Shown here piece after piece: positions 13,268-17,252 of a stretch of DNA of 17,252 bases. The stretch covers positions 1 through 17,252 of the forward strand of contig JAITWN010000071.1 of assembly GCA_031285245.1 (NCBI GenBank). The letters run 5' to 3'. This DNA is from Chromatiales bacterium (GTDB lineage Bacteria > Pseudomonadota > Gammaproteobacteria > SZUA-140). Within the stretch, counting starts at the first letter, position 1. Each line of letters begins with the position of its first letter. The notes under the pieces were generated by a model. It was not told the DNA's origin. It searched no databases and worked only from the letters and a program-made list of their open reading frames with translations. The position numbers were made by a program, and so were the translations under genes.

Positions 13268-13614
13268 GCGAGCAGCTCCAGTATCAGTTCGGGCGGGCGT
13301 CCGACCACGGCTTTGTCATCGACGATGACGATGGGGCGCTCGATCAAGGCTGGGTGAGATGCCATCGCATTGATGAGATCGGCATCGCTCTTGCTCGCGT
13401 CGGCGAGATCGAGTTCGCGAAAAGCGAGTTCGGATTTGCGCAATAACTCACGCGGCTTCATGCCAAGCTTGCGCAGCAGTTGCTTGATAGTTGCGGCGTC
13501 AGGTGGCGCGTGCAGATATTCGATGATCTGTGGCTCGATACCGCGCTCGCGCAGCAGCTCCAGGGCGGCGCGGGATTTGGAGCACCGCGGGTTGTGATAG
13601 ATGGTGACTTTCAT
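13264..13614 (-). CDS. ArsC/YfgD-family thioredoxin-fold reductase
   Basis: The 116-residue protein starts MKVTIYHNPRCSKSRAALE with the single catalytic Cys11. Arg59, Arg93 and Arg106 (LLRK, ERPIVI, VGRPPE) align with the three arsenate-binding arginines of E. coli ArsC (60, 94, 107). The length is nearer YfgD (about 119) than plasmid ArsC (about 141), and no arsR or arsB gene is present, so arsenate may not be the true substrate. Glutathione/glutaredoxin-linked reduction is known for the family. It is first in a two-gene unit with wrbA. GAGG lies only two bases from the ATG at 13614, so initiation may be weak. Confidence 0.88.
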   Translation of the reverse strand: MKVTIYHNPRCSKSRAALELLRERGIEPQIIEYLHAPPDAATIKQLLRKLGMKPRELLRKSELAFRELDLADASKSDADLINAMASHPALIERPIVIVDDKAVVGRPPELILELLA

Positions 13615-13643
13615 GGCCTCTTCACGTTGATTGCAGCGGTGCC

Positions 13644-13649
13644 ATTCTA
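13644..13649 (-). promoter_or_regulatory. Possible -10 element of the arsC-like/wrbA unit
   Basis: On the minus strand TAGAAT (13649-13644) lies 30 bases before the ATG, with a predicted transcript start near 13637. No good -35 is seen. It sits back to back with the plus-strand promoter of the lipoprotein gene. Confidence 0.35.
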
Positions 13650-13661
13650 ACGCGGGCTTTC

Positions 13662-13690
13662 TTGACAGCCTATAGGGTGGGTGATAAGTT
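13662..13690 (+). promoter_or_regulatory. Probable promoter of the lipoprotein-yihY unit
   Basis: A perfect -35 hexamer TTGACA (13662-13667) is followed at 17 bp by TAAGTT (13685-13690), or at 15 bp by GATAAG (13683-13688). Either gives a leader of about 45 bases before ATG 13740. Confidence 0.5.
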
Positions 13691-13739
13691 CCAGGCAGCT
13701 TACAAGCCTGTCCAAATAGTGCTTTCCTCGCTTGATTCC

Positions 13740-14201
13740 ATGAAATTTATCGCTGTCATCGCAAAGTCAGTCGGGTTGATTTCATGCCTGCTGCTCGCAG
13801 CATGCGCGGGCGCGCCCACACAGGAAATGAGCAACGCGCGCCAATCGGTGCAGGCTGCTTACGATGCTGGGGCAAATGAATTCGCGACGCGCAATCTCGA
13901 AGTTGCTCACGACTACCTCGCGCGCGCAGAGCGCGAGCTTGAGCTGCGCTATTTTTCCATGGCTTACCACGACGCTATCGTTGCCAAGAGTGAAGCGATC
14001 AAGGCGCACACGGTAGCCACCGCCGTGCAGGAGGCGCAGGCCGCCGTCGATGCCATGGAAGAGGGCAGTAGCCGCGATGAAGCGCAGAGCTTGCTGCAAG
14101 AGGCGATGAACGCTGCGCGCGAGGGGCGCGACAGGCAGGCCGTGCGGCTTGCTCAGGAAGCACAGCGCAAGGCTGAGTCATCAGCAAACTCCGGTGATTA
14201 A
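13740..14201 (+). CDS. DUF4398-like lipoprotein
   Basis: The 153-residue protein begins with a lipoprotein signal: MKFIAVIAKS, a hydrophobic stretch, then LLLAAC with Cys22 as the lipidation site. The next residues are AGAPT, with no Asp at +2, so sorting to the outer membrane is likely. The rest is a long Ala/Glu/Arg-rich helical chain (ARQSVQAAYDAGANEFATRN, then LARAERELELRYFSMAYHDA) typical of DUF4398 periplasmic proteins. The in-frame TTG at 13662 is part of the promoter, so ATG 13740 is preferred although its ribosome-binding site is weak. yihY follows after 13 bp, implying one transcript. Function is unknown. Confidence 0.75.
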   Translation: MKFIAVIAKSVGLISCLLLAACAGAPTQEMSNARQSVQAAYDAGANEFATRNLEVAHDYLARAERELELRYFSMAYHDAIVAKSEAIKAHTVATAVQEAQAAVDAMEEGSSRDEAQSLLQEAMNAAREGRDRQAVRLAQEAQRKAESSANSGD

Positions 14202-14214
14202 GCGCGGCGATTGA

Positions 14215-15468
14215 ATGTCGACTCTTATCAGCCGCGCGCGGCGCTTCACTGAAGCAGTGCGCCGTTTCTGCATTCTTCTCTACCGCCGCTTCGATGATGA
14301 TCGCTGCCTGATGACGGCGACGGCGCTGAGTTACACCACCTTGCTTTCTCTCGTTCCGCTGCTGGTGGTGGTATTCTCCATCATCTCGTCATTCCCAGTG
14401 TTTGAGAAGGTGACTGGTACGATACAGGAGTATGTGTTTCGTAATTTCCTGCCGGCGGCCGGCGAGACAATTCAGGCGTACTTGACGAATTTCATGGCGC
14501 GAACCGGCACGCTGACTGGCGTAGGTATCGCAACGCTCGTCGTCACTGCGCTAATGCTGATGAACACCATCGACGGCGTACTCAACCGCATTTGGCGCGT
14601 GCATCGTTCGCGCTCGATAGTGGCGAAAATGGCGACGTACTGGGCGACGCTGACGCTTGGCCCGATGCTGCTGGCGATTAGCATAGTTGCGACTTCTTAT
14701 CTGGTCACGCTATCAAAGCTCGGCGCAATGGCGAGCTCTGCGCTGCTGGGCTGGCTGCCGTTTCTGTTCACCAGCCTCGCCTTGACGCTGCTCTATGTGT
14801 TGGTGCCAAACCGCAGAGTACCGCTGCGTTACGGATTGATCAGCGCGGTGCTCGCCGCGGCGCTGTTTGAAATCGCCAAAGCAGCTTTCGCTTATTACGT
14901 TGCTGCCGGTCCGGTTTACACCACGATTTATGGCGCACTCGCGACCATTCCGCTGTTTCTGGTGTGGATCTATGTGTCGTGGGCGATCGTGCTGCTCGGT
15001 GCGGAATTCAACTATTGTCTGACCGTGTTTCGCCTCGATCGCTTCCGCCCGGTGCGCGACAAGACGGTCTCGGGGCTGATTTCAGCGTATCGCGTGCTCG
15101 GTCATTTGTGGCAGGCGCAGCTGCAAGGAAAGACGCTGACGGCTTTTGAACTGGTCAAACATGAGCCGCGTCAGGATCTCGATACGCTGAATGAGATCCT
15201 GCAACGCCTCGAAAGCAACCATCTGGTTTATAGCGTCGATTCCGGTGCCTGGGGTGTGTCGCGCGATCTTGGCGAATTCACGCTGATGGAACTCTATCGT
15301 TTGTTTCCCGGCCCGCTCACCGTCGCCGACCTCGATGGTTCATGGTCTGCAGTTGATCCGTGGAATCTAGCGCTCTACGAGCGCCTCTGCGAAGCGCGCA
15401 AGAATGTCGACGATGCCATGGGCGTGCCGTTGAAGCAGCTTTATCGCGGATCATCTGACGGTGCTTAA
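14215..15468 (+). CDS. yihY: YihY/BrkB-family inner-membrane protein with long C-terminal domain
   Basis: The 417-residue protein has six predicted membrane helices between about 35 and 270. Hallmarks are TATALSYTTLLSLVPLL (34-50), IDGVLNRIWRVHRSRS (119-134) and IYGALATIPLFLVWIYVSWA (238-257) followed by LLGAEFNY. The family was once called ribonuclease BN, but that annotation is obsolete; the role is not settled. The last 135 residues are soluble and contain a winged-helix-like part (LTAFELVKHEPRQDLDTLNE, LESNHLVYSV). E. coli YihY (about 290) lacks this extension, although longer homologues are common. It is 13 bp after the lipoprotein gene. Confidence 0.9.
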   Translation: MSTLISRARRFTEAVRRFCILLYRRFDDDRCLMTATALSYTTLLSLVPLLVVVFSIISSFPVFEKVTGTIQEYVFRNFLPAAGETIQAYLTNFMARTGTLTGVGIATLVVTALMLMNTIDGVLNRIWRVHRSRSIVAKMATYWATLTLGPMLLAISIVATSYLVTLSKLGAMASSALLGWLPFLFTSLALTLLYVLVPNRRVPLRYGLISAVLAAALFEIAKAAFAYYVAAGPVYTTIYGALATIPLFLVWIYVSWAIVLLGAEFNYCLTVFRLDRFRPVRDKTVSGLISAYRVLGHLWQAQLQGKTLTAFELVKHEPRQDLDTLNEILQRLESNHLVYSVDSGAWGVSRDLGEFTLMELYRLFPGPLTVADLDGSWSAVDPWNLALYERLCEARKNVDDAMGVPLKQLYRGSSDGA

Positions 15469-15490
15469 GGAGCGCCTCTTGAAAACCTTC

Positions 15491-15579
15491 CGTCATTGCG
15501 AGGCGAAGCCGAAGGAGTCCGCATCGCTGCCGTGGATTGCCACGGGGCTAATAACCGTCTGGCGCCCCTCGCAATGACG
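15491..15579. repeat. Palindromic dispersed-repeat-like element (MITE/REP type)
   Basis: CGTCATTGCGAGG (15491-15503) and CCTCGCAATGACG (15567-15579) are 13-bp perfect terminal inverted repeats. Inside is a hairpin CCGTGG-ATTG-CCACGG (15530-15545). The words GTCATTGCGAGG and GGATTGCCACG recur in short non-coding repeats of many bacterial genomes. The 89-bp element sits in the convergent gap between yihY and the lyase gene and has no coding capacity. Confidence 0.7.
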
Positions 15580-15618
15580 AAGTAGGAAATTGACGAAGCA
15601 GGGTTTTTCAGGCTTTCT

Positions 15619-17016
15619 TTAATCGATGCGGCCGTCGCGCGCGGCTTGTAGTACCAAACGATCGAATTCCTCTGCCGTGAGCAGTCCGCGTTCAGCCACG
15701 ATGTCACGCACCGGGCGCTGAGTGCGTTCTGATTCCTTGGCGATTTCTGCTGCGCGCGCATAACCGATACGTGTGTTGAGCAGCGTTGCAAGGCCAACAC
15801 TCGCATGCAGAAATTCGCGGCAGCGCTCGCGGTCCGCAGTGAGTCCACGCAGATTGCGCGCGGTAGCGGCGGCGATGGCAGCAGTCAACCAATCCATGGC
15901 ATCAAACAGCGCCGAGCCGATGGCAGGCATCATCACGTTCAATTCGAGCTGTCCGGCCTGCGTCATGAGCGAAATGGCCGTGTCCTGCCCGATGACTTGG
16001 AAGCACACCTGATTCAGCATTTCGAACATCACTGGATTGACCTTGCCCGGCATGATGCTTGAGCCTGGCTGCACGGCGGGCAAGAGAATTTCGCCAAGCC
16101 CCGTGCGCGGCCCGGAGGCGAGCAAACGCATGTCGTTGGAGATGCGCGTCAGTTCGAGTGCGAGATCGCGGATCGCCGAGGAAAGACGCTGGATGTCGTG
16201 CATCGATTGCATCTGCGCGGCAAGATCGGCAGCTGGGCGGATCGCTTCGCCCGTTAAGCGCGCAAGCTCGGCGCTTGCGGCCTGCGCGTAGCCGGGCGCG
16301 GTGTTGAGCCCTGTGCCGGCGGCGCTGCCGCCAAGACCGGTTTCGCACAGCGGATCACGTGTTGTATCGAGCTGGGTAGCAGCGCGTCGCAGGATAAAAG
16401 CATAAGCGCTGAATTCTCTGCCGAGGGTAGTCGGCACTGCATCTTGCAGATGAGTGCGACCACTCTTTACGGTATCGGCTTCGCGTTCGGCGATTTCCGC
16501 GCAGGTATCAGCCATCGCGCGAACGGCGCTGGTGAGGCGTGGCAATTTGGCGAGCGCGGCGAGGCGGATCGCGGTCGGAATAGTGTCGTTGGTGCTCTGC
16601 CCCATATTGACGTGATCGTTGGGGTGCACCGGTGTATAAACGCCGCGCTTGCCGCCGAGCGCCTCATTGGCGAGATTGGCGATGACTTCGTTGGTATTCA
16701 TGTTGTGGCTGGTGCCGGCGCCAGCCTGAAAACGATCGACGATGAATTGATCGAGATGGTCGCCAGCAATGATGCGGTCAGCAGCAGCGATGATGGCCTC
16801 GCTCAGTTTGGCATCGAGCTCACCGGCACGCTGATTGGCGATCGCAGCAGCACGTTTGATACGCACATGCGCAAGAACGAAGTCACGATCCGGCCCACGA
16901 CCGCTGATGGGAAAATTGGCAATCGCGCGCGTGGTCTGTATGCCGTATAGCGCTTCTGCCGGTACCTGAAGTTCGCCCAAACTGTCTTTCTCGCTGCGAA
17001 ATGCCTGCTTGCTCAC
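15619..17016 (-). CDS. aspA: Aspartate ammonia-lyase (class II fumarase/aspartase family)
   Basis: The enzyme converts aspartate to fumarate and ammonia. The 465-residue protein has the superfamily features GRTHLQDAVPTTLGREF (186-202), the HPNDHVNMGQSTND block (131-144) and the mobile loop GSSIMPGKVN (318-327) with catalytic Ser320. YGIQTTRAIANFPISG (24-39), VNPVMFEMLNQVCFQVIGQD and AGQLELNVM favour aspartase over fumarase, whose equivalents read differently. GTG 17016 is preferred: it aligns with the E. coli AspA N-terminus (residue count before the conserved LG..VPA), follows AGGA, and an in-frame ATG at 17049 overlaps the predicted -10 box. A fumarase or another lyase role cannot be excluded without alignment. 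Confidence 0.87.
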   Translation of the reverse strand: MSKQAFRSEKDSLGELQVPAEALYGIQTTRAIANFPISGRGPDRDFVLAHVRIKRAAAIANQRAGELDAKLSEAIIAAADRIIAGDHLDQFIVDRFQAGAGTSHNMNTNEVIANLANEALGGKRGVYTPVHPNDHVNMGQSTNDTIPTAIRLAALAKLPRLTSAVRAMADTCAEIAEREADTVKSGRTHLQDAVPTTLGREFSAYAFILRRAATQLDTTRDPLCETGLGGSAAGTGLNTAPGYAQAASAELARLTGEAIRPAADLAAQMQSMHDIQRLSSAIRDLALELTRISNDMRLLASGPRTGLGEILLPAVQPGSSIMPGKVNPVMFEMLNQVCFQVIGQDTAISLMTQAGQLELNVMMPAIGSALFDAMDWLTAAIAAATARNLRGLTADRERCREFLHASVGLATLLNTRIGYARAAEIAKESERTQRPVRDIVAERGLLTAEEFDRLVLQAARDGRID

Positions 17017-17049
17017 GTCTCTGTCCTGAAGGAGTTTGTGAAGCCGCAT

Positions 17050-17058
17050 ACTATATCA
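17050..17058 (-). promoter_or_regulatory. Extended -10 promoter of the lyase gene
   Basis: On the minus strand TGATATAGT (17058-17050) matches an extended -10 (TGnTATAAT with one change). No good -35 is present, as is usual for this type. Transcription would begin near 17043, downstream of the ATG at 17049 but ahead of GTG 17016, which supports the GTG start. Confidence 0.45.
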
Positions 17059-17163
17059 GAGGCAATGAAGATGGCTTGGAGATGGAGCCCTCTCCCTCAA
17101 TCCCTCCCGCAAGCGAAACCTCTGCGAAACTGAATCCAGCACAACTCTCTGAGGGTTGCTGTC

Positions 17164-17252
17164 GGGGGGGGGGGGGGTGGGGGGGCGGCCCCGCCCGCCG
17201 GGCGGGGGGGGGGGGGGGGCGGGGGGGGGCGGGGGGGGTGGGGGGGCGTGGG
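17164..17252. other. Poly-G low-complexity end, probable artefact
   Basis: From 17164 the sequence is almost only G with scattered C and T up to the last base. Two-colour sequencing reports missing signal as G, so a contig end of this kind is most likely read-through noise. A natural G-rich tract is possible but less likely. Confidence 0.8.

Noticed and set aside
13219..13446. Plus-strand open frames over wrbA and the arsC-like gene
   Set aside because: They are antisense shadows of well-supported genes in GC-rich DNA, without family features or ribosome-binding sites.
13632..13644. TGGCACCGCTGCA (minus) before the arsC-like gene, resembling a sigma54 promoter
   Set aside because: Only 7 bases separate GG and GC; sigma54 requires 10.
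1..17252. CRISPR array, complete insertion sequence, prophage or toxin-antitoxin genes
   Set aside because: No regularly spaced repeats, transposase, integrase, phage structural motifs or toxin-antitoxin pair were seen on either strand.

Overview
The window looks like chromosomal DNA of a GC-rich gammaproteobacterium. The strongest evidence is the block ispE – tRNA-Gln – prs – rplY (CTC-type L25) – pth – ychF on the plus strand, a gene order typical of Gammaproteobacteria, together with an EfpL/YeiP-type elongation factor. A YihY protein, a WrbA-type quinone reductase and an ArsC/YfgD-type reductase fit the same group. I cannot name a genus; a Xanthomonadales/Nevskiales-like lineage is only an impression.

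Layout. Positions 1-4092 hold the housekeeping block, ending in a good intrinsic terminator and a 27-bp palindrome. efpL (4787-4221, minus) converges on it. Positions 4871-5124 look like gene debris: a frameshifted transporter-like N-terminus, one NHL-repeat unit, and a 13-bp inverted-repeat pair. An elongator tRNA-Met with a recognisable promoter follows. From 5711 to 12251 lies a signalling island: a GAF-PAS-HWE histidine kinase with a degenerate C-terminal receiver (plus), a converging intact single-domain response regulator, an outer-membrane beta-barrel protein, a DUF883/ElaB-like membrane-anchored protein, and an NtrC-type sigma54 activator overlapping the gene of its two-TM histidine kinase (all minus). 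Positions 12252-12661 contain no convincing gene but carry strong inverted repeats. Next come the translationally coupled arsC-like/wrbA pair (minus), and divergently a DUF4398-like lipoprotein and yihY (plus). A palindromic dispersed-repeat-like element separates yihY from an aspartate ammonia-lyase gene (minus). The last ~90 bases are nearly pure G, probably a sequencing or assembly artefact at a contig end.

How the genes may work together. The most interesting inference is a regulatory circuit. A close match to a sigma54 promoter (TGGCATTCAAGCTGCA, minus strand, 9180-9165) lies just after the NtrC-type gene and points into DUF883 – beta-barrel – response regulator. If real, the two-component pair would control an envelope-stress-like output operon whose last gene is the receiver partner expected for the HWE kinase encoded next door. 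That would link two phosphorelays. The promoter match is read directly from sequence; the circuit is inference.
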